Below, piece after piece: positions 1 through 9,144 of a DNA stretch of 64,000 bases. Under the pieces are notes generated by a model. That model saw only the letters and a list, made by a program, of their open reading frames with translations, ran no database searches and was not told where the DNA came from. The stretch is from Pichia kudriavzevii. Its lineage: Eukaryota; Ascomycota; Pichiomycetes; Pichiales; Pichiaceae. The stretch spans positions 744,001 to 808,000 of the forward strand of contig NC_042509.1 of the NCBI RefSeq assembly GCF_003054445.1, in the 5' to 3' direction. Numbering within the stretch: position 1 is the stretch's first letter; each line of letters begins with the position of its first letter. Made by a program: the position numbers and the translations under genes.

Positions 1-91
1 AAGGATATCTGTGGGTCTTTGGCTTCTTAATACCGTTCTTGTGAGCCTTCTTGGTTTGGTTATGTGCGGTATGGTTCTTAGACTTAGACAT
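1..91 (-). CDS. RPL29: 60S ribosomal protein eL29 (RPL29), 5' part only
   Basis: The first 30 codons on the minus strand begin [20 protein letters not shown] and continue [10 protein letters not shown], which is the invariant N-terminus of eL29, a small basic protein of the large cytosolic ribosomal subunit. The gene runs off the left edge of the window, so its length and C-terminus cannot be judged. The ATG at 91-89 is the start because eL29 proteins begin at this Met. One base upstream of it lies a TAG preceded by a pyrimidine-rich stretch and a perfect TACTAAC, so the start codon probably follows a 5' UTR intron (see separate entry). Confidence 0.93.
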   Translation of the reverse strand, partial: MSKSKNHTAHNQTKKAHKNGIKKPKTHRYP

Positions 92-92
92 T

Positions 93-480
93 CTATGCAA
101 AACAAAAAGGTGACAATATTTATCGTAATGTTAGTACTCTGATGCTGAATCGTCAAAACATATTCCGAAAAACCTTTAGGGGATATAGGTCAAAATGATA
201 CAACTGTATGATTTGCCAATCAAAATGAAAAATCGTAGTCAATTCAACAAATCCTGCTGGGAAATAATGCAATAAAACATAATGTTCAATCCCATATGTT
301 TGTCTCTTACATGTACACTCGAGTTAGCCTTCCATGGACTTCTCCAAGAGCTTCAATTTCAACATTCCACACAGTATCAATTTCGAGTCTGTCCGATTTC
401 CACCCTTTCCCCCCATCCAAAGTAACATCAGAACATGCTTCGCTCTCTTGTAAACAGACTCCTCCTGTCCATATACATAC
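93..480 (-). other. Probable 5' UTR intron of RPL29
   Basis: On the minus strand a perfect branch site TACTAAC lies at 136-130, followed 34 bases later by TTTTGCATAG (3' splice site at 95-93) just before the ATG. The best matching 5' splice site upstream is GTATGT at 480-475, giving an intron of about 388 bases, a usual size for a yeast ribosomal protein intron. The branch and acceptor are well supported; the donor is a choice among few candidates and is uncertain. Confidence 0.45.
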
Positions 481-987
481 GTTAATCTATACTTTCCTAA
501 CGAATGAATTTAACAACTCAAAGAACCCACTACGGAAAACTTCTCCTTGTTTTACTAGTACATCGCCAAATTTCCCAGCTCATTACAAACTCCCCGCGCA
601 TCTCCTTCCAACTAAACCATTTTTCCCATTTTTTAGACACCCGCACACCGCACGTTCCAGCCTCAGCTGCGGTGCGCGGTGTTTCAAGGTGAAAATACCG
701 ATATAAGGAATTTGAGGAGTTAGGCAAAAGAAACAGTCACACTGGAAGTACTGAAGAGGAAGGCATGACGAGAAAGCCCAGCAGGAAAGACAATCCCCCC
801 CTAATAAAGGGAAATAAGTTCCTCAATATACTAGACGCCTAGACCTTCCTAATAGAGTAACTCCAATTTCTCCATATTGTATGTAGATATTTACCATAAG
901 ACACTGCTGGATATAACAGATATTAAAGCGAATTAAAAAGTATATGACAATGGTGATATAAAGAGTTGTAATAAACAATTAATACAT
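481..987. other. Intergenic region between RPL8 3' end and RPL29 promoter
   Basis: This stretch should hold the promoter of RPL29 (minus strand) and the 3' end signals of RPL8. I see a GC-richer patch around 645-690 with the repeated word GCGGTGCGCGG, but no gene. A 136-codon open frame on the plus strand (296-706) is Ser/Pro/Phe-rich, overlaps the putative intron and resembles nothing known, so it is not called. Confidence 0.5.
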
Positions 988-2389
988 TTATTTAGTTGAA
1001 GCACTTGCTGCTGCTGCCTTGGCTCTCTTTGCCATCTTGGCTTGTGCCTTTGCACCCATGATACCACCACCCCAGTGTCTCTTGGATTCGTCGTACTTCT
1101 CGGTGTAGTTGGCATTGATGGTGGAGACTAACTTAGCTAATTCAGCCTCATCTTCAGACTTGACGTCGACTAATGCAGCAACAGTAGCAGTCTTTTGGTG
1201 AACTAAGGTACCTAATCTAGCCTTACCCTTAACAATAGCGTATGGAACACCCATCTTGTGACATAGAGCTGGTAAGAAGACAACCAATTCAATTGGGTCG
1301 ACATCGTTAGCAATCAAAACAAGCTTAGCCTTCTTGTTTTCAATTAAACCAACAACGTGGTTCAAACCGTACTTGACAACATATGGCTTTTCGGAAACAT
1401 CTTCCTTCTTCTTGCCTTCTGCAATAGCTGCTGCTTCCTTGGTCAATCTTTCCTTCTTTTCAGCAGTGGTTTCTGGTCTGTACTTGTTCAATAACTTGAA
1501 GGTTGCAGCTGCAGTGTTCTTGTCCAAGACATTGGAGAATTGTGCAATAGCTGGAGGAACCTTCAATCTCAAGTTCAAGATCTTCTTTTGTCTTTGTAAT
1601 CTGACATATTCTGGCCACTTGACAAATCTAGACAAGTTTCTCTTTGGTTGAACTGCTTGACCTAAACCAAAGTTCTTTGGAGTAGATTCAAATAATGGGT
1701 TCTTTGAAACAACCTTCTTGGAGTTCTTGGTGGCTAAAGGAGCTGGTGCGACTTTCTTTGCAGGCTATATCATTGAGGTAATAAAGCAAATGTTAGTAAA
1801 ATTGACTCTAAAAATAGAAATTGAAACAAAGACAAATTTCTGTAAGATCAACATACAAAGAGCATTGGGTATTAACCACAATATTCTTTGTACTCATGTG
1901 TATACGAATATACATCCGGTCATCGAGTCGAATTTAACTAAAGAACTTATCCTCTAAAGAAAGAATGTTTGAAATTCCTTCTCTAGCCTGATCAAAAGGA
2001 AAAGAAGCAAAGACATGTTTGTGTGTGTGTTTGATAGACACAAATATGACTAATCATCAACGCATACAAATATCAAGGAAAAAAGGAAAAAAGGAAAAAA
2101 AAATCGGGTATTGATTCTTCAATTTAACAAGTTTGAAGTATTGTAGACGTTGCCAGACTAGCCACAGTATCTATCAAACAACACACACAACACAACTGTC
2201 TCTACTTTCCCAAGTTTCTCTCAAAAGAAAAAAAGTTGGAGTTCAGAAGCTGGTCGAATGGGTGGATTGCAACGATTAGCATGTGGAAGATCAAACAAAA
2301 ATACCGTCGATACTATCAAACAAACAAACAACATGAAATTCAAAGACCCTTTAGCCTGTTAGTATGTTTGTGTAGAATGAACTTACCAT
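988..2389 (-). CDS. RPL8: 60S ribosomal protein eL8 (RPL8), spliced
   Basis: eL8 binds 5.8S/25S rRNA in the large cytosolic ribosomal subunit. Exon 2 is complement(988..1764). It encodes [19 protein letters not shown], then the conserved [20 protein letters not shown], the L7Ae-type RNA-binding core ([20 protein letters not shown], around residues 145-165) and a basic Ala/Lys tail. The frame stays open upstream of any ATG, so the start must come from a separate exon. Exon 1 is most simply the bare ATG at 2389-2387, followed at once by GTAAGT; joined, the protein is 259 residues (family about 256). An alternative exon 1 (ATG at 1866, donor GTATGT at 1857) would add Leu-Phe after Met, but its leader would contain out-of-frame ATGs, so I prefer the long intron. 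LSB5 diverges from the same promoter. Confidence 0.9.
1765..2386 (-). other. RPL8 intron
   Basis: The donor is GTAAGT (2386-2381) directly after the start ATG, the branch site is a perfect TACTAAC (1798-1792) and the acceptor is TATAG (1769-1765). The length is 622 bases, typical of long introns in yeast ribosomal protein genes. A second TACTAAC lies only about 20 bases from the donor (2365-2359), too close to serve as branch site. I saw no convincing snoRNA box pair inside. Confidence 0.7.
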
Positions 2390-2740
2390 TGTGGTTGTTC
2401 TGGGGTAAATTGTATTGCCAAACTAGCAGTAAAAGAAAAAGTGTTTGTCTTCAAACCAAAAGAAACAAGGTTGAAAATTTTTCTCAAATCCTTAGATGAG
2501 ACTCAATTTCACCAGTTTCGCGCCAGAGTTTACCAATAAAGCCGCACTTTTGCCAATTTGAGCAAAATCTCAAACAATGGCCATGTAATGTGCCGTGTGG
2601 CATGCACCTCCAGATTTTCGATAACGATGAGTACTGAGGTGTTGAAATCAAGTTGGACAATTGTAAAGTTGGAGCTAATTGGTGCTATTATTCAGAGGTA
2701 ATATTGGGAACCTAGACGGTCCTATTCTAGTTGAAGCGAA
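2390..2740. promoter_or_regulatory. Divergent promoter RPL8 / LSB5
   Basis: This 351-base gap separates the RPL8 start from the LSB5 start. It should carry both promoters. No canonical Rap1, Tbf1 or Cbf1 site is obvious to the eye. Confidence 0.4.
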
Positions 2741-4018
2741 ATGGGATTATTTAAAAGCCATCCAAGTACTGCAGTGACAGAAATTATCAATGGTTGTTGT
2801 TCAAGGGGAGAAATAGATGACGATTTCCTCTTGGAATCACAACTCTCATCTTTAATCGATGCTATAAAGTCTCAGAAGGACTTTGTTGAGCCGGGTGCAG
2901 TGGAAGCAGCCCGTGCCTTAAGGAAAAAGATGAAGTATGGTGATGTCAAGGAACAAATCATTGCCTTGAAATTGTTGGACTTACTTGTTATAAATGGAGT
3001 CCGGGCAAAATTTATGCAGCCTCTCTTTAATGATGAGAAGTTACTGGACAGGTTGGAGTTTTATGTCAATGATAAGCAGAATTTTTCGAGCGGTACTACT
3101 GCATCTTATGGTAGAGCTGGGGAGCCGAATTTCCAAATCAAACATAGAGCCGTTTGTAAACTGGCTAAAAACCTGATGGCTCAGTGGTACGATGAATTCA
3201 ATGACTTTGAGAGTATGCGTAACTTCAACCAGATATTTGAACGCAATATCAAAAAAAAGTCACTTGCTTACAATGACTTTGAGGAAGGTACGACATCGTA
3301 TAGAAGTAGAATCAACGATGAAGTTCCTGACTATATGAACGATGAGGCAGACATGGATTTCGAGTTTGATACTTTTGAGTCCAATAAACCAAAAACTAAT
3401 GCAGAACTTGACAGAAAATTTAAAATTCCAAAGATAAACTACGAGAAAGAAGCACCAAAGATTTTACAACTTATTGCAGAAGCTAATATCATGGCTACAA
3501 ATCTCATGAATATCTTGAATTCTCTTGAAAAAGACGAATTGTCGATTCACTCAATAAGGGCAAATGACGCCTTTGATCAGTGTCGTTCTATTAGGCGTAA
3601 AGTTTTAAGATATCTACAATTAGTTCAAAAAGAAGAATTGTTAGGGCCATTACTCAAATGCAATGACGATTTAGTTGCATCGCTTCAGAAATATGAGGCA
3701 AAGAGTATTCCCGGAGGAGCAAAAGTCCAACAATCGGAAGACGATGATGACGATTATGATTCCTTGGCGGATTATGAATCCGATAATGAGCCCTCCGACA
3801 GGTATGTGAGGGAAGAGCCACCATCGGTAACCCATTCTGAAAGTACGTCCTCCACTTCCACTTTCACTAAAAGGGCACCGCCTCCTGTCCCCAGAAAGAG
3901 TAATAACCTTAGATCTTCTTATCAAGACCCACAGGAGCAAATACATGCAAGACCCAAACTCAGTGACTTTGATCCGTTCAGTGACGATAATGAAGTTGCA
4001 CCTTCTCCGGCATGGTGA
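2741..4018 (+). CDS. LSB5: Lsb5-like VHS/GAT adaptor of endocytosis and actin
   Basis: The 425-residue protein starts with a VHS-type helical domain (about residues 1-145; GLFKSHPSTAVTEII, ARALRKKMKYGDVKEQIIAL). A GAT-like three-helix region follows (about 225-320; KINYEKEAPKILQLIAEANI, CRSIRRKVLRYLQLVQKEEL), which aligns with S. cerevisiae Lsb5. The C-terminal third is acidic and ends in a proline motif (APPPVPRK) and DPFSD, as expected for SH3 and endocytic partners. Lsb5 links ubiquitinated cargo, Arf3 and the Las17/Sla1 actin machinery at the cortex. It is longer than the S. cerevisiae protein (354). GGA proteins share VHS-GAT order but also have a GAE ear, which is absent here. Confidence 0.85.
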   Translation: MGLFKSHPSTAVTEIINGCCSRGEIDDDFLLESQLSSLIDAIKSQKDFVEPGAVEAARALRKKMKYGDVKEQIIALKLLDLLVINGVRAKFMQPLFNDEKLLDRLEFYVNDKQNFSSGTTASYGRAGEPNFQIKHRAVCKLAKNLMAQWYDEFNDFESMRNFNQIFERNIKKKSLAYNDFEEGTTSYRSRINDEVPDYMNDEADMDFEFDTFESNKPKTNAELDRKFKIPKINYEKEAPKILQLIAEANIMATNLMNILNSLEKDELSIHSIRANDAFDQCRSIRRKVLRYLQLVQKEELLGPLLKCNDDLVASLQKYEAKSIPGGAKVQQSEDDDDDYDSLADYESDNEPSDRYVREEPPSVTHSESTSSTSTFTKRAPPPVPRKSNNLRSSYQDPQEQIHARPKLSDFDPFSDDNEVAPSPAW

Positions 4019-4261
4019 TTTCTTTTGAACTTTGTTTGCATTTACATATCCCTTTCTTTAATTCGTATATCTGTACAAGTAACGTATATAGCACCATTGT
4101 TTTTTTTTTTGCGTGTTTCAATCATAGGTGGTTGATTCCAATTTGATCATCAACATGATTTTTTGCGCACATATGAAATTTGAGAAATAATCAACATTTT
4201 TCATTGAATTAGACCCCATCTCTTAGGCAAAGACATTGAATTTGGATAACCAAGATCACAC

Positions 4262-4756
4262 ATGTTTGCAAGACTGGTAAGGCCATCTGTTATTTCCCAG
4301 CCATCATGGAGCTGTACAAGGAATCTCTCCTTGAAACCACGTCTACCAAAACTCCCTTCTTTTAAACTTACTCCAGATCCACCAGGAAATATTATTGGGA
4401 CTGTTAACGATGCACATGTCCCTCCGAAGTTTGACATTTCTCACGGATCATACCATTGGATGTACGAGCGTATTATTACCGTGGGAATGGCCCCTTTGGT
4501 AGTTTTCCCATTTGTTGCAGGTGTGGACTATCCACTTATTGATGCAGGCCTGTGTACTTTGGTTTTACTGCACTCGAGATACGGTTTGCAGAGTTGTATT
4601 ATTGATTACATCCCACTTCGTAAGTTTGGCTTCTGGCATAAGCTGGCAATGTTTTTGCTAAATATTGGTAGTTTTGTTTCGTTGTACGGGATTTATATTA
4701 TTGAAACCGAAAATAATGGATTGGCTGATCTTATTTCAAAGTTATGGCACACTTGA
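4262..4756 (+). CDS. SDH4: Succinate dehydrogenase membrane anchor subunit (Sdh4)
   Basis: This 164-residue protein has an Arg/Ser-rich, acid-poor N-terminus (MFARLVRPSVISQPSWSCTR) fit for mitochondrial import. The CybS core follows: SHGSYHWMYERIITVGM, then three hydrophobic segments with the family signature LHSRYGLQSCIIDYIPLRK around residues 100-120. Sdh4 anchors the Sdh1-Sdh2 catalytic dimer in the inner membrane with Sdh3 and helps form the ubiquinone site. The paralogue Tim18 of the TIM22 complex shares the fold; the intact SRYGLQSCIIDY region favours SDH4. It is convergent with RSM7, whose stop lies 91 bases beyond. Confidence 0.85.
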   Translation: MFARLVRPSVISQPSWSCTRNLSLKPRLPKLPSFKLTPDPPGNIIGTVNDAHVPPKFDISHGSYHWMYERIITVGMAPLVVFPFVAGVDYPLIDAGLCTLVLLHSRYGLQSCIIDYIPLRKFGFWHKLAMFLLNIGSFVSLYGIYIIETENNGLADLISKLWHT

Positions 4757-4846
4757 CCAAGGGAGTCTAGCTTTGGAAATATTATTATGTACAGAAAGAT
4801 ATATAAATATATGTAAATAGTGTATTCATAAAAGAGAATGAGATCT

Positions 4847-7165
4847 TTAAATTGAAAGATAGGATCTGTTTGCGATAGCCATCTTGTGGTTCAAGACTCT
4901 CTTTTCCATTAAAGCAGATTTACCACTCAAAACATGTAAGACTTCATCACATAATCTAACTGAGAAATCATTGGATGCCTTAGAATCACTGGCTTTTAGG
5001 ATCCACAACAATGCCATTCTATTCCTTTGTCTTTGTGTTAATGGAACAGGAACTGTATAGTTCTTGGCAAAACCAGTCTTCACTGTTTTTGTAATAACAA
5101 GAGGTGCAACAATGTCTAAAGCTTCCTTCAGCTTTTCAACTGGGTTGGATCTGGTTTCAAGGAATAATAGATACAAAGCTCTGTTCAAATTTTTTCTAGC
5201 TATTTCTTTCTTACCGTCTTTCATTATGATATTGACTGCCAACTCTAGCACTTCATCGGTTTGTTTAGGTTGAGGAATCGATCTTAAGTTTTCGGAAGCC
5301 GTAACTTGCTCAACAGATGGTTGAAATCCTAACATTTTATCCAACTTTGCAGAAACTTGACGAGAAACAGGAATGAAAGTGTTGTCCTTTAATTCATCCT
5401 CAATCTCTTTCATAATTTCAAGAGTTAAATCATAGGCTTCATTGATTTTCACCACTTCTGGGGTTAGCTTGGACTTATCTTCGTTTGCCAACTGAGAAAG
5501 AACTTCATCGCGCTGGATAACATCTGCTCTTTGTGAAGTTTCAATTTCCGCAACATCATCTTCCTGTTCATTAGCTTCCGGTGCTTCTGGAAAAACGTAG
5601 TCTGCTAGAAGTTTGTAGTTTAAGGAATCCTTGTCTTGTAGAGCTCCCATGATTTCATTCTCATTTTCAAGGTAATTTTGTAATGCAGTGTATGCCTTCA
5701 AAGCACCTTCTTCGTTATCCTCTTGATAGATTTTAGCAAGAACATCTGCAAAACCGGGATCAATTTTTTGGATAAGTTTGAAACCGTCACTTTCTAGGCC
5801 ATTAGAAATCACATATTCGACAAGCTTGTCTGGAGTTACGGTAGTTTCAATGACGTTCCATTCAGATTCCAAGGTTGACTTCAATTTTGCATAATCTTCG
5901 GATTCAACATCATTCATAGCCTTATAAATTGGGGATTCTTTATTGATTAGATGAGCGTCAACTTCATCATTAACCTCATCTAATTCCTTGCCTTCAGGAA
6001 GAGATTCTAGCTTTTCTAGCAATTGAGCAAATTGTGGGTCAATTGTAGAGATTTGCTTATACAATTCCGACTTGAAATAATCTGGGTAGAACTCAAAAAC
6101 TTCATAGATTTCCGCTAGGTCAATTGGGATTGGACCTTCAAGAACTTCTTGTACTCTGGTAAAGTTAGGGGATGTGGAGTCACCGAAAGCTTTATAGATA
6201 GAGGAGTCCGTGTTTGAGCAGTACTTTACGATTTCTTCAAATTTGTTTTCTAAGGCATCTGAGTCTGATGGATCAATAGTTTCATAAGACTTGAGCATTG
6301 TAGCAAAATCACTGTCAATAGACTCAATCACTTTTAGTAATGGAGAGTTGGCAATGTTCTCATAGCTGTTCAGATGGGCAAAAATAACTTCAACGACGGA
6401 ATTTGCATCAATTTCGCCCTCCTCCTCTTCTTCTACTGTTTCCTTTTCCGCAACCTCTGCTTCATTTTCTGTAGACTTGGTAACCTTTGCCTTAGTGTCT
6501 AAAAGCTGCTTTAATTCATTGTATTGTTCATCTGAGAGTTTGGACATAGGGCCTTCTTTGAAAGCATCAGACATTGCTTTGACACTTTCTTCTGTTGGAG
6601 TTACTCTAAGAACATTAGATAACGCTTTAGCAAAATCAGGATCAAGCTCGTAGATGTACTCAAATGCAGCGAAGCTATTAAGTTCATCAACTGATTCACC
6701 CAAAGTGTCGATCAAATCAATAATAATACTCTGTGGACCAGACATTGGTAATGATAATTGAGTCATAAAGTTTTCAATCTTTGAAACAACTTCTTGATTT
6801 CTTGATTTCAATAGTTCCTGTTTCTCCTTCAACTTTCTTTCAAACTTTTCTTTCACTTGTTCAAATGGAATACCTGATTCTTGAGCTAGTTCCTTGAGTT
6901 TGGCATCAATCAAAGATTCCTTTTCCGAGTCGACCTTTTTCAAATATTTAGCAAGTTCAGAGTGCTCATATTGTTGTTCCGTTGGAATTTCATGAATAAA
7001 AGCACCTTCTGAATTTAATTTCGAAGTACGGACAAATTCTGCAAATGTGTTGTAGAATGGTTTTTCTGATTTCTTTGATGGTTTGCCCGCAGTAGAGTTT
7101 AACCTCACCGCCCCTGGTCTACACACACGGGCTCTAATAGCAGCTGTAGATGATCTCGAGAGCAT
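4847..7165 (-). CDS. RSM7: Mitochondrial ribosomal protein uS7m (Rsm7) with giant acidic N-terminal extension
   Basis: The last ~140 residues are a clear bacterial-type uS7 domain (ELAVNIIMKDGKKEIARKNL, VPVPLTQRQRNRMALLWIL, ending HKMAIANRSYLSI), which binds the 3' major domain of small-subunit rRNA. Before it lies about 600 residues not known from the family: S. cerevisiae Rsm7 is 247 residues, this protein 772. The start at 7165 gives an excellent presequence (MLSRSSTAAIRARVCRPGAV); an in-frame ATG at 7225 adds 20 residues and is less likely. The extension begins with a charged coiled-coil-like stretch. It then shows four repeats of ~90 residues, anchored by ELDPDFAKAL, SIDSDFATML, TIDPQFAQLL and KIDPGFADVL (residues 192, 302, 394 and 487 counted from 7225). 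A run of Glu separates repeats 1 and 2. The reading frame is unbroken throughout, so a fusion artefact within this DNA is not evident. Confidence 0.88.
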   Translation of the reverse strand: MLSRSSTAAIRARVCRPGAVRLNSTAGKPSKKSEKPFYNTFAEFVRTSKLNSEGAFIHEIPTEQQYEHSELAKYLKKVDSEKESLIDAKLKELAQESGIPFEQVKEKFERKLKEKQELLKSRNQEVVSKIENFMTQLSLPMSGPQSIIIDLIDTLGESVDELNSFAAFEYIYELDPDFAKALSNVLRVTPTEESVKAMSDAFKEGPMSKLSDEQYNELKQLLDTKAKVTKSTENEAEVAEKETVEEEEEGEIDANSVVEVIFAHLNSYENIANSPLLKVIESIDSDFATMLKSYETIDPSDSDALENKFEEIVKYCSNTDSSIYKAFGDSTSPNFTRVQEVLEGPIPIDLAEIYEVFEFYPDYFKSELYKQISTIDPQFAQLLEKLESLPEGKELDEVNDEVDAHLINKESPIYKAMNDVESEDYAKLKSTLESEWNVIETTVTPDKLVEYVISNGLESDGFKLIQKIDPGFADVLAKIYQEDNEEGALKAYTALQNYLENENEIMGALQDKDSLNYKLLADYVFPEAPEANEQEDDVAEIETSQRADVIQRDEVLSQLANEDKSKLTPEVVKINEAYDLTLEIMKEIEDELKDNTFIPVSRQVSAKLDKMLGFQPSVEQVTASENLRSIPQPKQTDEVLELAVNIIMKDGKKEIARKNLNRALYLLFLETRSNPVEKLKEALDIVAPLVITKTVKTGFAKNYTVPVPLTQRQRNRMALLWILKASDSKASNDFSVRLCDEVLHVLSGKSALMEKRVLNHKMAIANRSYLSI

Positions 7166-7410
7166 GTTTGATCCTTGAATTGTGATGTACAGGCAGCAGC
7201 CTTCCCTTTTTGTTACTAGAGGCATATCAGCGTTGTCGAAATTGAAAAATCATGTCTACTCGATGAAGACTCAAATTTTAGAGGGAGAAAAAAAAAATGA
7301 GGCATTGGTGCACGGTTTTCCTACGCGATATCAAGGTAGCACAAAAAGTTAAAACGCAATAAAAAAAATTCAGTATACATTATAGACAACTGGGTCAAGT
7401 ATGACAGATA

Positions 7411-8799
7411 TTATACCTCATAGACTGCCACACCCAATTTACCCTTTTCCTCATTGTTCTTTAGCTCTCCAGAAGATCCAACTTCGATATCGTTGTTAGT
7501 ATTCCGGTCCAAGCTTAAGAAACATAACGGATCTCTTTCGGCCATCTCGAAGATGTCAGTACCAATATTTTCGATTTCATCATCTGCTCTCATTTGACAA
7601 CCTGGTATTTTGTCAATTATAAAGCATAAGATGTAGGTAGCACCTGCAGACCACACACTTATAGATACCCAACCTGCAAATTGGTATCCCATTTGTTTCC
7701 AATGATGATAGATCCAGCCGCCCTCAATGACAGTTGCTCCGTCAGTCGCAGCAATTGTTGGCGAAGCAAACACTCCCAAACAAATCGATCCAAGTATACC
7801 ACCAATTCCATGAATGACAAAAGACCGAGTGGTGTCATCGATGTGGGAAGCTTCGTTAAAGTTGTAGCACAATCTGCAAACAGCACCCACAAATATCGAA
7901 GTGATGACTGCCCAGTAAGGTGTATAAAATCCACAAGATGGGGTTATATTAACTAGGCCAGAAACAGCTCCTTCGCAAGCTGCAATCAGAGACCATTTTC
8001 TTGTAAAGGCGTAATCCACTGCTACAAAGGAGACCATAGCAGCAGAAGCAGCCAACTGAGTGTTTGTCAAGATATAACCGGTACGAACATTGACGGCACC
8101 TAGAGTGCCGGAATTGAAACAAAGCCAAGAAAACCAAATAAACGAGACACCAATGAAGGTGATGATTGTGTTCTCCGGTTCATGTTCAGCTCCTTTGTTT
8201 TTCCAAACCTTACGTGGGCCAATAAAATAAGAGTATGTTAATGACGTTATACCTGAAGCAATATGGACCGGGCCTCCCCCGGCAAAATCCAAAGCACCGA
8301 GATTCAACAACCATCCATTACCGTTCCAAGTGGAGTATGCAAGAGGGCAATAGACGACTGTTGTCCAGAGAAAGCCGAGAATTAATGACGGTAGCAAACG
8401 AGAACGCTCTGCAATGGCACCAACGAAAATCTGGACAGTTGCTATGGGGAAGAATGCAGAAAAGGTAAAGTATACAATCGAAGGTATGGTACCACCTTCA
8501 AAGTAGGGGCCCATTCCGAGATTTGGAATTGCACCTAGGGATAAGTTGCCCATGACATGAGATGACGAAGTTGAAACTGCCAACGAGTAACCCAAAAAGA
8601 ACCACTGTAAAGAAATAACGGCTGTCACCAGGTAGGATTGCATGAGGATCTGGATGATGTTTTTCCGTTTCAAAGTACCGCCGTAGAACATGCCAATAGC
8701 AGGAGTTAGGATCATGACACCGACTGTGCAGAAGAGTTCGTATGCGGTGTCCACCATATTAAGAGTGGAAGTATCATTTGCCAAAGCGTTAGCAGCCAT
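7411..8799 (-). CDS. MEP2: Ammonium transporter, Mep2 type
   Basis: The 462-residue Amt/Mep/Rh protein has about 11 membrane segments. The pore twin histidines are both present: the first in GGGPVHIASG, the second in FVIHGIGGILGS. S. cerevisiae Mep1 and Mep3 have Glu at the first site, so His marks the Mep2 class, which also senses ammonium for filamentous growth. The start at 8799 (MAANALANDTSTLN) puts an Asn-Asp-Thr sequon in the short outer N-terminus, like the glycosylated Asn4 of Mep2. A further 56 in-frame codons upstream include a (TATATC) repeat translated as Asp-Ile and are leader. The C-terminal tail keeps charged regulatory sequence. GATA-type sites upstream (9019-9024, 8967-8972) fit nitrogen control. 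Confidence 0.92.
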   Translation of the reverse strand: MAANALANDTSTLNMVDTAYELFCTVGVMILTPAIGMFYGGTLKRKNIIQILMQSYLVTAVISLQWFFLGYSLAVSTSSSHVMGNLSLGAIPNLGMGPYFEGGTIPSIVYFTFSAFFPIATVQIFVGAIAERSRLLPSLILGFLWTTVVYCPLAYSTWNGNGWLLNLGALDFAGGGPVHIASGITSLTYSYFIGPRKVWKNKGAEHEPENTIITFIGVSFIWFSWLCFNSGTLGAVNVRTGYILTNTQLAASAAMVSFVAVDYAFTRKWSLIAACEGAVSGLVNITPSCGFYTPYWAVITSIFVGAVCRLCYNFNEASHIDDTTRSFVIHGIGGILGSICLGVFASPTIAATDGATVIEGGWIYHHWKQMGYQFAGWVSISVWSAGATYILCFIIDKIPGCQMRADDEIENIGTDIFEMAERDPLCFLSLDRNTNNDIEVGSSGELKNNEEKGKLGVAVYEV

Positions 8800-8902
8800 A
8801 ATAGAAGAAGTGTTTGATGGTAGGTGAATTACAATCAGTTCCAGTCTTGAATGGGACCCTTGACATGAGTCCTGTGGAGAAAGCTGGGGTAGATGCACAT
8901 TA

Positions 8903-8932
8903 TATATATCTATATCTATATCTATATCCACA
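8903..8932. repeat. TATATC hexanucleotide microsatellite upstream of MEP2
   Basis: About four units of TATATC/CTATAT follow a short TA run, 100-130 bases upstream of the MEP2 start codon. Confidence 0.8.
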
Positions 8933-8966
8933 CACATACACGCCTCTGTCAGATACACATGAACCA

Positions 8967-9024
8967 TTTATCAGAAAGCAAGCTTTGCAAGTCAGCGAGT
9001 TTGATTTGTAGCATCCAAGATAAG
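8967..9024. promoter_or_regulatory. GATA-factor sites in the MEP2 promoter
   Basis: GATAAG lies at 9019-9024 and TTTATC (GATAAA on the other strand) at 8967-8972, within the 345-base gap between MEP2 and MED10. GATA activators (Gln3/Gat1) are known to drive Mep2 genes under nitrogen limitation. The sites are seen; their use is inferred. Nothing else was found in 8800-9144. Confidence 0.45.
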
Positions 9025-9144
9025 GGTCCACGGTTGGCATTGCCTAATTGGGCAATTCTAAGCACAATGAGATAGTGAAGTGGGTATCTTATTGGTTGTT
9101 AGTAACGGCATCTTCAAGTGTCGGCATAGACAAGTGACCCATTT

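Noticed and set aside
296-706. 136-codon open frame on the plus strand in front of RPL8
   Set aside because: Ser/Pro/Phe-rich with no family resemblance; it lies opposite the RPL29 leader and putative intron, whose composition explains the open frame.
2061-2110. Pyrimidine-rich repeat as a separate promoter for a shorter RPL8 transcript
   Set aside because: It lies within the preferred intron, and a start there would put out-of-frame ATGs in the leader.
8800-8967. In-frame 56-codon extension of MEP2
   Set aside because: It translates the TATATC microsatellite and lacks family similarity.
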